Of a DNA stretch of 10,558 nucleotides, positions 1 to 5,597 are shown one piece after another; position 1 is the stretch's first letter, and every line of letters begins with the position of its first letter. The stretch is taken from positions 1 to 10,558 of the forward strand of contig CAIVDH010000402.1 in assembly GCA_903904635.1 (NCBI GenBank). Direction: 5' to 3'. The notes below the pieces were generated by a model. That model worked only from the letters and a program-made list of their open reading frames with translations. It made no database searches and was not told the DNA's origin. Source of the DNA: an uncultured Burkholderiales bacterium (GTDB lineage Bacteria > Pseudomonadota > Gammaproteobacteria > Burkholderiales > Burkholderiaceae_D). The position numbers and the translations under genes were made by a program.

Positions 1-176
1 GCAGAGAAGAGCCTGTTAGTTGATCAAACGTGGAGCGAGAAACCGCCACCGCCACTATTGATCACGCAAGCTGATGTATTCTTGCTCTTTACTCTCAGTG
101 CCCTTTATCACTTCCAACAACCAGGCTTTAGCCTCTTATATTTTCCATATACGTTCAATAAATGCATCTAAATAAT
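1..176. other. Left-edge segment with possible short coding remnant
   Basis: No intact gene is visible. On the minus strand one frame reads EAKAWLLEVIKGTESKEQEY and on to a stop at 55-57, which looks protein-like. It is interrupted by an in-frame TAA at 136-138 and has no start, so at most it is the tail of a lost or frameshifted gene. I do not recognise the family. The segment lies just beyond the stop of the broken acetyltransferase. Confidence 0.2.
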
Positions 177-748
177 TTATTTACTGATACGCCTTGTTTG
201 CCACTGATCGCGCGATAGTTTGTATAAACAATGCTCTCGCAATGTATGTCCCAACGGTATATCTGGGTGTTCGAAGGTTTCTGCGGTTTTTTTCATGCCT
301 AGTTTTTTTTCATAACATTTTGCGAACGATAATTTTTCAGAGCCGTGAACGAGACGATTTCGGCCAGGCCAAGTCTGTCAAGCCCAAATTGGATTGCCTC
401 TGCTGCTGCTTCAGTGGCATAACCCTTCCCCCAATGTGTACTTTCGAGCCGCCAACCGACTTCAACACAAGGTGAAAACGGTAAAATTGTCGTGGGAACA
501 TGAAGCCCAACGAAACCGATAAATTCTTGAGAATATTTAATTTCCACTGCCCAGAAACCCCAGCCGCGATTTGTAATTAATGATTGAATACGCTCTGCCA
601 GCGCGTCACTTTCTAAACGCGTTAATAGGTTAGGAAAATATTTCATAACCTTTGGATCAGCATTGATACGCGCAAACGGTTCAAAATCAGATGCTTGCCA
701 TTGCCGGATGTGTAAGCGTTCTGAGTTGAATTCAAAGGGGAGTGTCAT
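177..748 (-). pseudogene. Frameshifted GNAT acetyltransferase (RimJ/RimL-like)
   Basis: GNAT N-acetyltransferases of the RimJ/RimL type move an acetyl group from acetyl-CoA to an amine on a protein or small molecule. The first frame starts best at 748 (MTLPFEFNSERLHIRQW, the usual 'ERL.lR.w' opening) and includes FWAVE, the GFVGL strand, EVGWRLESTHWGKGYATEA (acetyl-CoA loop region) and NYRSQNVMKK, then stops at 299-301. Shifting frame inside the preceding A8 run gives KLGMKKTAETFEHPDIPLGH and continues to a stop at 177-179, ending LYKLSRDQW plus a short tail, which is the expected family C-terminus. One extra A (A9) would restore about 190 residues, normal for the family. An alternative ATG lies at 778; neither start has a clear Shine-Dalgarno. 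It could be a true pseudogene, a phase-variable or slippage-corrected gene, or a homopolymer sequencing error. Confidence 0.85.
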
Positions 749-795
749 TTTGAATCTGATAATTTTTATGATGATCAAGCTTAACGGAAAATCTA

Positions 796-926
796 TTTAG
801 AAGCTCTATCAAAATGAGCGCCGACTAGCGGCGCAGTCGCTGGCAAGGCGGGGACGCCGTAGACAGTTCAGGCGTACTGCAAGGCGCCCCCAACGCAGCC
901 AGCGGCATTTTGATAGAGCCTCTTAG
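796..926. mobile_element. MITE-like element with 21-bp terminal inverted repeats
   Basis: The two ends (796-816 and 906-926) are inverted copies matching at about 18 of 21 positions, with a perfect 14-bp core GCTCTATCAAAATG at 803-816 and its complement at 906-919. The inside holds further pairs: CGCTGGC near 838-844 against GCCAGCG near 898-904, a GCGCCG-ACTAG-CGGCGC hairpin at 818-834, and GGCG-GGGA-CGCC. There is no coding capacity. The size, inverted termini and folded interior fit a non-autonomous miniature element or a structured intergenic repeat. No clear target-site duplication can be seen. It sits about 50 bp upstream of the acetyltransferase start. Confidence 0.6.
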
Positions 927-986
927 TGAAATTAATCGCTAAAGTCAAAATACATTTGATGCAATACCCTCGCTCATCAAGCACTG

Positions 987-1253
987 CTACAACCTGCTCT
1001 CGGAAGTTTTTCTTTTCGGGGATGATTTTTCCACGACTAGATGTTCAATGAAAACTGGCGGGCGGTTTGAAAATTGCGCTATGAGTCGAAGTTTCCCGTA
1101 AATGCTTTCCACATATTGACGCAATGTTGAGCGCAGCATGCACTTCATTTTTCAAGCTGGGAGATCGTGCCCTGTCCGACGCCTAGCGCCGCCTTTGTCG
1201 CCACCGAAAAACAGTATTGCATGGCGGTTTGAGTCAAAGGCAACGCGCCAGAC
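987..1253 (-). pseudogene. Remnant of a HigB/HigA-like toxin-antitoxin pair, fused and frameshifted
   Basis: Three fragments lie in gene order on the minus strand. At 1188-1253 one frame reads VWRVAFDSNRHAILFFGGDK and then GG, the C-terminal core pattern of HigB/Gp49-like RelE-superfamily toxins (VWRvAFdp.rqAilL..GDKsG). In another frame, overlapping it at 1148-1195, comes ALGVGQGTISQLEK, the second half of an XRE helix-turn-helix, ending at a TGA (1145-1147). A third frame, from ATG 1146-1148 to the stop at 987-989, gives MLRSTLRQYVESIYGKLRLI and then AQFSNRPPVFIEHL, the usual C-terminus of HigA-type XRE antitoxins. The end of the toxin and the start of the antitoxin are missing at the junction (deletion at GGCGGC), and a 1-nt shift splits the antitoxin. 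Both parts should be inactive. Family assignment is from motif recognition only. Confidence 0.65.
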
Positions 1254-1612
1254 TTCGCCGCATCAGCTCGATAAGGCCAGCGAGGTAGAAGTTGGCTAGC
1301 TTGGTTTTGATCTCGCTCCAACTGGGCATCCTTCAGGATTTTCGGGTCCCAGAGTTTCAGGAAGCCGCCCAGACGTTCTTCCTAATCCTGCATAGCCATG
1401 GGGTACGGCACCCCGCACCAAATGACTATTGAAAGTACGTAATCGAAGCGCTAAGAGCTGCTGCGAACCCTAACCAACTCAATCGAAAAGTTTGCCGGAT
1501 CGTTGGCCTGCAAGTAGGTTTTCTAGCCAGGCTGCGCTCCTGGTATATGCATCAAACTCGTCTGTAATTTGACATGAGTTTATTTCCAAACCTGGTGCTG
1601 AACTCGCGTCCG
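1254..1612. other. Gene-poor stretch with unassigned coding debris
   Basis: No intact gene is visible here. On the minus strand one frame has protein-like text (ERLGGFLKLWDPKILKDAQ) around 1300-1390, broken by stops and frame changes. Another runs ITDEFDAYTRSAAWLENLLA and then GQRSGKLFD to a stop, about 1465-1600, without a start codon. Both resemble eroded coding sequence, and I do not recognise either. A small hairpin, GGGGT-ACGGC-ACCCC, lies near 1400-1414. The stretch separates the decayed toxin-antitoxin pair from the 3' end of the Fic gene. Confidence 0.3.
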
Positions 1613-2974
1613 TCAATACCCTTGAACCGCCTTCCAGGCTTTGTATTCGGACGGTCTTAAGCCGTAGCGTGCCAGCACACCTTCGTGCAGCCTGCGGAGT
1701 TCTTCGACAATGAGTGCCTGCACACCTTCTTGCTCGAGCTCAGGAACACGTTCTGCCACGGCTCGCTGAATACTGGAAAGCGGCTCAAGTTCCGGCCAAG
1801 TGATCACTTCGCGGATGGTCTGCTTGATGAAATCACGCCAAGCTAAGCGAAGGGGGTCGGGCTCGGCTAGGTCTTGCTTGATCGCCAGATATTCCTGCGT
1901 AGAACGTTCGTAGGCCCAGACGTAAAGGTCTCGCAGTAGCTCCACGCGGGTCATTTCGTACACGCCGAGGGTGGCCCGACTATAGGCCTGTTCCGGCACG
2001 TCTAGAAAAGTCAGTGGACAAAGGTTCGCACGAAACAGTGGTAGATTCGCGGCCAATCGCGAGGTGCGCTTGTTGATGTCGGCAAAGGGCTGCAGGTAAG
2101 GCAGATGTACCATCATAAAGAAGGATTGCTCAAACGGATCTCCGATCTGATTCGCTTTGCCCAGGAGCACTTCCAGCGCGTCTTCGACCTGCTGTGGCGT
2201 TGAGAGCGGGCGATAGACACTTTTGCCGATATCAACAGCGTGCTGGCGAATCCGTCCCTCATCTGCTGGATTGGGCAACAAGTTTTCTGCCAAAGCGCTG
2301 TGCAAGTTCATCAGCGTGTAGCGGTTGAACGCCGCGCTATCGATGTTTTCGACTAACAGTTCGATCGCCGTCTTATGGTTCAGGATCATCTGTGTTTCGA
2401 TGGCAGCCTTGCCCCGTGCCACCTTGCCATGCTCGATGAGTTCGCGCGTGTCGAGCCGGGAGTAGGTGTTGCCTTCGAGATGGCTAGATGCCCATGACAA
2501 GTCGATTAGTAATCGGGTGAGAATGGCGCGGCTGTAGGTACCTGCAGGTTCGTCAATGTCAGTGGTTCTTCCCATGTTGTGTAATTGGCGGCGCAGCGAC
2601 TCAGACAAGTACCAGGTCTCATTAGGATGGTAAGCATCAAGAAAATCGCGTTGATAGCCTACTGGCTTGCGCGCTTCTGAAGGTTGGTCGATATAAGCAA
2701 GGATGTCCTGGCTGTCGGCAGAAAGAGGAATGACAGGTGGGAAGCTGTCTACTCTGGCGGCCATTACACCCTTGCCAGATTGGGTATCGGGACGAAAATA
2801 GCGACGTGCCCGACCTTCACCCAGCGCAGTGACTTGGCCGTTATTAATCAGCTTCGCGATCAAGCGCTGTGCTGTTCGTCTGGCAATACCTGGGTGTGCA
2901 GTTAGCAGTTCGGCCAGCGTCAATCCAGTCTCGGATGCCTGGATGCTGGTCAGTAAATCTGTGGTGGATAGCAT
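1613..2974 (-). CDS. Fic-domain protein with N-terminal winged helix-turn-helix and degenerate Fic motif
   Basis: Fic enzymes usually transfer AMP or another phosphate-containing group to a hydroxyl on a target protein. Numbering from the ATG at 2974 (453 aa), residues 1-60 form a winged-helix-like DNA-binding domain (LTLAELLTAHPGIARRTAQR then GRARRYF). An inhibitory-helix motif SSHLEGN lies at 163-169, matching (S/T)xxxE(G/N). The Fic core at 290-306 reads HLPYLQPFADINKRTSR. In the canonical HPFxxGNGRxxR the first His is catalytic; here the aligned residue is Gln295 and the first Gly is Ile300, while Asn301, Arg303 and Arg306 remain. From memory this variant is shared by a large COG3177-type family, so it is probably not a local mutation, but ordinary AMPylation is doubtful. 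An upstream ATG at 3010 would add 12 residues; I prefer 2974 because it opens the DNA-binding domain and leaves the TGGCGCA array as untranslated control DNA. No Shine-Dalgarno favours either. The gene stands alone. Confidence 0.85.
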   Translation of the reverse strand: MLSTTDLLTSIQASETGLTLAELLTAHPGIARRTAQRLIAKLINNGQVTALGEGRARRYFRPDTQSGKGVMAARVDSFPPVIPLSADSQDILAYIDQPSEARKPVGYQRDFLDAYHPNETWYLSESLRRQLHNMGRTTDIDEPAGTYSRAILTRLLIDLSWASSHLEGNTYSRLDTRELIEHGKVARGKAAIETQMILNHKTAIELLVENIDSAAFNRYTLMNLHSALAENLLPNPADEGRIRQHAVDIGKSVYRPLSTPQQVEDALEVLLGKANQIGDPFEQSFFMMVHLPYLQPFADINKRTSRLAANLPLFRANLCPLTFLDVPEQAYSRATLGVYEMTRVELLRDLYVWAYERSTQEYLAIKQDLAEPDPLRLAWRDFIKQTIREVITWPELEPLSSIQRAVAERVPELEQEGVQALIVEELRRLHEGVLARYGLRPSEYKAWKAVQGY

Positions 2975-2980
2975 AGCGTT

Positions 2981-3081
2981 ATGGCGCTGTTTGAAGTGCA
3001 TATGGCGCAATTATGGCGCAGTTTATTAAACTGCGCCAGTTTTACCTGAGAAGTGGCGCAGTTCGTGGCGAATTGCGCCAC
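2981..3081. promoter_or_regulatory. TGGCGCA half-site array, probable autoregulatory operator of the Fic gene
   Basis: Copies of TGGCGC(A) in both orientations are packed directly before the Fic reading frame, near 2982, 3003, 3014, 3032 (reverse), 3053 and 3074 (reverse). Two form dyads. At 3014-3038, TGGCGCAGTTTA and its exact complement flank a single T, a perfect 25-nt palindrome. At 3053-3081, GTGGCGCA and TGCGCCAC are 13 bp apart. On the minus strand CATAAT near 3010-3015 could serve as a -10 element inside the array, though no good -35 is visible. Control by the protein's own winged-helix domain is inferred from position and symmetry. Confidence 0.65.
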
Positions 3082-3147
3082 GGCCCTGCATAGGATAAAA
3101 ATGACTGGTGCTGCTCTTATCTCATCTTGAGTTCTTGGGCTTGGGCA

Positions 3148-3343
3148 GGCAGCGATTCGCATGCGCATCGAAACCCTGCTTTATCCAGACTTCGCACTTG
3201 AATGTGCGAGGTCGTTACGGCGGCAGCAAGCATGCTTGCTGAAACCCCGCCTACACCCACGCGTCCCGCGGATTCGATTTGTGCAAACTGCGATCAATAT
3301 TAAAAAGCCACCCTAAAACCGGGTGGCATTTTAATTTTGGTGG
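3148..3343 (-). repeat. Left copy of a 196-bp direct repeat (tmRNA end, terminator and palindromic tail)
   Basis: The segment aligns without any gap to 5754-5949 at a constant offset of 2606. I count about 17 differences in 196 positions, 7 of them in the first palindrome. Both copies share the terminator (3307-3327), the palindrome CAGCAAGCATGCTTGCTG (3224-3241) and the last six nucleotides of tmRNA (TGGTGG on the plus strand). Homology stops at 3343/3344, precisely inside the tmRNA 3' terminus, so no tmRNA body is present here. It reads as an old recombination junction displaced from ssrA. Confidence 0.85.
3307..3327. terminator. Displaced copy of the ssrA terminator hairpin
   Basis: GCCACCC and GGGTGGC form a 7-bp stem around TAAAACC. 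A-rich and T-rich flanks make it work as an intrinsic terminator in either direction. It is identical to the hairpin after ssrA. With no tmRNA here it would now close transcripts entering the region around 3148-3484. Confidence 0.75.
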
Positions 3344-3350
3344 TGGGTAC

Positions 3351-3368
3351 GGACATGGGTTCGATTCC
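3351..3368 (+). other. T-arm-like sequence at the repeat junction
   Basis: GGACATGGGTTCGATTCC matches the sense strand of the tmRNA T-arm region, GGACGCGGGTTCGATTCC, at 16 of 18 positions. It lies eight bases past the left repeat junction and in the opposite orientation to ssrA. TTCGATT is a typical seven-base T-loop, a common target of tyrosine integrases. It could be part of an attachment site brought in by an element, or a chance match to a common tRNA motif. Confidence 0.35.
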
Positions 3369-3484
3369 AGTCTGAAGTAAACTTGTTCGATCCCTATTGC
3401 TGCATATGGCTGTTTCGGAAGATCGAGGGGCTTTGAGCCCGCCTAAATCGATGACTCAATCTTCCAGGGGACTCCTCAGTTCTC

Positions 3485-3619
3485 TCACCACAAAAAACGT
3501 CCGTTTAGTCCTGCATGAGTTGACTTCGCTCCGAACCGAAGCGTAGATCGAGCCGTTTTAACTCTGGCCAACTGTTGGTCCGTCAGTGCGGGCACTTTGA
3601 AAAGATTACGGCCTTCCAT
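3485..3619 (-). CDS. Possible 44-residue protein, translationally coupled
   Basis: The frame opens with ATG immediately after the TAA of the upstream small gene (TAAATG, no gap) and reads MEGRNLFKVPALTDQQLARV and on to a TGA at 3485-3487. The composition looks like a soluble protein with many K, R, L and A residues, and no membrane segment or known motif is visible. There is no Shine-Dalgarno of its own, so translation would depend on coupling. An imperfect hairpin with GGAAGAT and ATCTTCC arms (3417-3465) follows. I do not recognise it; chance is possible. Confidence 0.3.
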   Translation of the reverse strand: MEGRNLFKVPALTDQQLARVKTARSTLRFGAKSTHAGLNGRFLW

Positions 3620-3841
3620 TTAGTAGAGCGGTCGCATGGGAATCAAATTCACCGAAATCATGACAAAAGCATTCTCAGAGAAAATATGCTTGTGCCATGA
3701 CTCCGGCGACTGCTTGGCTGTCTTGGCCAGGGCTTGCTTCTCATGCCGCCGTAAAGATTTCATCGGCTTGGTATGAGAACCCGCTTTGCGGAATTTTGCT
3801 AGCGCCACGAAGGGGTTGCGTGGCGGGCGTTTTAGTTTAAT
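3620..3841 (-). CDS. Small basic hypothetical protein with ATT start codon
   Basis: From 3841 the frame reads IKLKRPPRNPFVALAKFRKA and continues GSHTKPMKSLRRHEKQALAK to a stop at 3620-3622, 73 residues. The N-terminal 45 residues are strongly basic and resemble small uncharacterised proteins I have seen in betaproteobacteria; no function is known to me. A strong Shine-Dalgarno, AAAGGAGAT (3847-3855), is spaced seven bases before ATT at 3839-3841, where an ATG would be expected. A later GTG at 3806-3808 would drop the conserved-looking KRPPRNPFV and lacks such a site. Either the gene uses a rare ATT start, giving weak translation, or an ATG was mutated. No cysteines or membrane segment are present. 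Confidence 0.5.
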   Translation of the reverse strand: MKLKRPPRNPFVALAKFRKAGSHTKPMKSLRRHEKQALAKTAKQSPESWHKHIFSENAFVMISVNLIPMRPLY

Positions 3842-3999
3842 TTTGTATCTCCTTTAATTGGGGTTGATTCAAAAATGATGCATGTTCGAGGCGAAGTTGT
3901 ATGCGCTTCAGTAGCCAACGCTTGCAGAGCAATCAGACTTTCCGTGCGCACCGCTCACGCTGGCGACGAGCTTTACCAGTAATTTTTTTATCTTCCGAA

Positions 4000-4380
4000 T
4001 CATTCTGCGATGACTGCGAAGCCTCGCAGCCATGGCTCCAAGTGCGCAATGTCAAACGTTCGCGTTTCGAATATCGCGATCATCTCGGCATGGATTTGCA
4101 TCGGAGATCGCTGTAAACGCCAACCATTTATACGTAGAAAAACATCGGCAGCCGCGAACGCGGTACGCTTGTTGCCATCCACAAAAGGATGATTGATCGC
4201 GAGACTCTCCAGCAGCGCAGCTGCTTCCATAACGATGTCTTCGTAATAGCCAGTTTGTGGACGAAATAATGCAGCCTCGAGCGCTCCCGGGTCACGCACG
4301 CCTGGAGCACCGCCGTAGCGTTGCAACAAAACTGCGTGCAAGCCAAGTACGTCGGCCACCGTCAGGTAATCGTGCACCAC
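4000..4380 (-). CDS. doc: Doc-family toxin (Fic fold)
   Basis: Doc toxins are small Fic-fold kinases that phosphorylate and inactivate elongation factor Tu, stopping translation when the antitoxin is lost. The 126-residue length is full for the family. It opens with YLTVADVLGLHAVLLQRYGG and has the full catalytic loop HPFVDGNKR at residues 64-72 (His64, Asp68, Asn70, Lys71, Arg72). The Lys in place of Gly within GN(G/K)R marks Doc as opposed to AMPylating Fic. The start is GTG at 4378-4380, three bases after the antitoxin stop, so the two genes form one coupled operon. Nothing essential is missing, so it is likely functional. Confidence 0.93.
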   Translation of the reverse strand: MVHDYLTVADVLGLHAVLLQRYGGAPGVRDPGALEAALFRPQTGYYEDIVMEAAALLESLAINHPFVDGNKRTAFAAADVFLRINGWRLQRSPMQIHAEMIAIFETRTFDIAHLEPWLRGFAVIAE

Positions 4381-4383
4381 GCG

Positions 4384-4614
4384 TTACTTCGCCAATTCCC
4401 GGTAGAGACTGTCGAACTCTTCCAGGCTGGATGCAAAAGAGGCCATCACATGTCGGCGAGGGCGCTCTTTTTGTTGCCGGTCAATGTAGTCACGCAAAGC
4501 TTCATCAAGCACAGCCTGGAACTGGCGGCCTTGGTTTTCGGCAATCTGGCGCAGGGCGGCAAGCACGTCAGGTGCGGCTTGGGATGAGAATTTCTCACGA
4601 GTAGGTGTGGTCAT
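4384..4614 (-). CDS. Antitoxin partner of Doc (ribbon-helix-helix-like)
   Basis: The 76-residue protein (MTTPTREKFSSQAAPDVLAA onward) sits directly before doc and would bind and neutralise it as well as repress the operon. A short basic strand (TREKFSSQAAP) followed by helices LAALRQIAENQG and FQAVLDEALRDYIDRQQ fits a ribbon-helix-helix DNA-binding domain, not the classical Phd fold. The C-terminal part (ASFASSLEEFDSLYRELAK) is the likely toxin-binding segment. The ATG at 4614 is chosen because AAAGAAGAA just upstream can serve as ribosome site; an in-frame ATG at 4629 is possible, and a frame reaching back to 4731 is unlikely. The symbol is left blank because RHH partners of Doc carry no fixed name. 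Confidence 0.82.
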   Translation of the reverse strand: MTTPTREKFSSQAAPDVLAALRQIAENQGRQFQAVLDEALRDYIDRQQKERPRRHVMASFASSLEEFDSLYRELAK

Positions 4615-4623
4615 ATTTTCTTC

Positions 4624-4653
4624 TTTCATGATACATCTTGAAATTTCATGATA
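4624..4653. promoter_or_regulatory. Direct-repeat operator of the antitoxin-doc operon
   Basis: TTTCATGATA occurs at 4624-4633 and again at 4644-4653, exactly 20 bp apart (about two helical turns), 10 to 40 bases before the antitoxin ATG. On the minus strand each copy contains TATCAT, close to a -10 hexamer. Such repeats are typical operators for ribbon-helix-helix antitoxins. Binding by this antitoxin is inferred. Confidence 0.5.
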
Positions 4654-4756
4654 TAGCAAGATTAGGCGATGCACCAGTTTCTGGGACGCATCAGTCATCC
4701 ACTGTGAATGGCTGATCCTAAGTTGCTGCAATTTTGCAGTTCAACCAAAGAAATTA

Positions 4757-4849
4757 TCATGATTGAAAATATTTATTGGGGCCAGGCTTCACCCAACGGC
4801 AGGCTGGGATTTCTCCGCTGACCACTTGTTCGGCGTATTGCTTAGTCAT
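4757..4849 (-). pseudogene. N-terminal scrap of phage terminase large subunit
   Basis: The minus-strand frame reads MTKQYAEQVVSGEIPACRWV and then KPGPNKYFQS to a stop at 4757-4759. YAE.VVSG.I.AC.WV is the opening of many phage terminase large subunits, normally followed by a 'laCqR' segment; here the sequence departs after WV. Only about 20 of some 550 residues remain. It lies between the doc operon and vapBC and points to phage DNA having been present in the island. The assignment rests on motif recall. Confidence 0.55.
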
Positions 4850-4869
4850 GGTTACATACGACCGGCGGC

Positions 4870-4931
4870 GTACATCCATGTATTCACAAATACCTTGTTA
4901 TCGGTTAAGATGTACGCGTACATCCATCTAT
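4870..4931 (+). promoter_or_regulatory. vapBC promoter and operator
   Basis: TTCACA (4883-4888, five of six against TTGACA), a 17-bp spacer and TAAGAT (4906-4911, four of six) form a plausible sigma-70 promoter about 42 bases before the vapB ATG. The perfect 16-nt palindrome GATGTACGCGTACATC (4909-4924) overlaps the end of the -10 and the expected start point. GTACATCCATGTAT (4870-4883) recurs as GTACATCCATCTAT (4918-4931). This fits VapB/VapC autorepression, which is known for the family and inferred here. Confidence 0.6.
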
Positions 4932-4952
4932 CCTTGTTCTGTAAGGCACTGC

Positions 4953-5189
4953 ATGACCAACACCAAACTGTTCAAAAACGGCAACTCCCAGGCCGTGCGA
5001 ATCCCGGCCGAACTGGCCTACAGCAGCTGGGACATTGAACTGGTCATCGAGCGCCAGGGTGATGAGTTGCGCATCAGGCCAGCACGGAGGCGCATGGGCG
5101 ATGTGCTGGGTAAGCTGGCCCAGTTCTCCCCTGACTTCATGAGCGAGGGCCGGGGCCTCAACGTCGAAGGTGATCGCGAGGCTCTATGA
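4953..5189 (+). CDS. vapB: VapB-type antitoxin (AbrB/SpoVT fold)
   Basis: This 78-residue antitoxin would bind VapC and repress the operon. The N-terminal part TKLFKNGNSQAVRIPAEL followed by LVIERQGDELRIRPARR (about residues 3-49) is the swapped-hairpin AbrB-like DNA-binding fold of VapB/MazE proteins. The C-terminal LGKLAQFSPDFMSEGRG segment is the flexible part that normally occupies the toxin's active site. The start ATG at 4953 follows TAAGG with good spacing; a longer overlapping frame from 4776 lacks such a site and would read through the operator. The stop overlaps the vapC start (ATGA), so the two are translationally coupled. Confidence 0.92.
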   Translation: MTNTKLFKNGNSQAVRIPAELAYSSWDIELVIERQGDELRIRPARRRMGDVLGKLAQFSPDFMSEGRGLNVEGDREAL

Positions 5190-5596
5190 AGCCCAAGTTC
5201 ATGCTGGACACCAACATTTGCATCTACCTGATGAAGCATCAACCGCCGCAGGTGCGGGCGCGATTTGCCGAATGCTTTGTAGGCGATGTGGTCATCTCCG
5301 CCATCACCCTGGCCGAATTGGAGTTCGGGATAGCTTGTTCAGGTGAGTCCCAGGCCAGAAATCAGGCTGCAATGGACGGCTTGCTGGAAGACCTGTTGGT
5401 TGCGCCATTCGAAGCGCGCGCAGCGCGCGCTTATGGCCCACTGCGTGCCGCCAACCGTGAACGCAATAAGGATGCTTTGGACAAGCTCATTGCATCACAT
5501 GCGCTGTCGCTGGACGTAACGCTGGTCACCAACAATGAGGCTGATTTTCGTGGCTTTTCTGGCTTGGTTGTTGAGAACTGGATCAATAACCACTGA
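5186..5596 (+). CDS. vapC: VapC PIN-domain ribonuclease toxin
   Basis: VapC toxins are Mg2+-dependent endoribonucleases that usually cut tRNA or rRNA; the target of this one cannot be read from sequence. The 136-residue PIN domain is full length. Acidic metal ligands are seen at Asp8 (FMLDTNICIYLM), Glu44 (ITLAELEFG) and Asp99 (KDALDKLIASHALSL), followed by the usual VTLVTNNEADF block at 111-121 and the closing GLVVENW. The ATG overlaps the vapB stop. The gene ends just before the palindrome-rich zone that faces the tmRNA terminator, so vapBC and ssrA converge. All catalytic positions are present and activity is expected. Confidence 0.95.
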   Translation: MKPKFMLDTNICIYLMKHQPPQVRARFAECFVGDVVISAITLAELEFGIACSGESQARNQAAMDGLLEDLLVAPFEARAARAYGPLRAANRERNKDALDKLIASHALSLDVTLVTNNEADFRGFSGLVVENWINNH

Positions 5597-5597
5597 A

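Noticed and set aside
2981..3081. CRISPR array
   Set aside because: The repeated unit is only 7 bp, occurs in both orientations and has irregular spacing; it fits an operator array.
2950..3168. 72-codon minus-strand frame upstream of the Fic gene
   Set aside because: It consists largely of the TGGCGCA operator array and overlaps the Fic start in another frame.
3344..3480. Degenerate tRNA or second tmRNA gene beyond the left repeat
   Set aside because: Only a T-arm-like match and CCA-like end are present; no acceptor, D-arm or anticodon pairing could be found on either strand.
4257..4604. Plus-strand frames opposite doc and its antitoxin
   Set aside because: They are mirror frames of two clearly real minus-strand genes, with no start signals.
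4776..5189. 137-codon version of vapB
   Set aside because: It would translate the promoter and operator; the ATG at 4953 has a proper ribosome site and matches VapB length.
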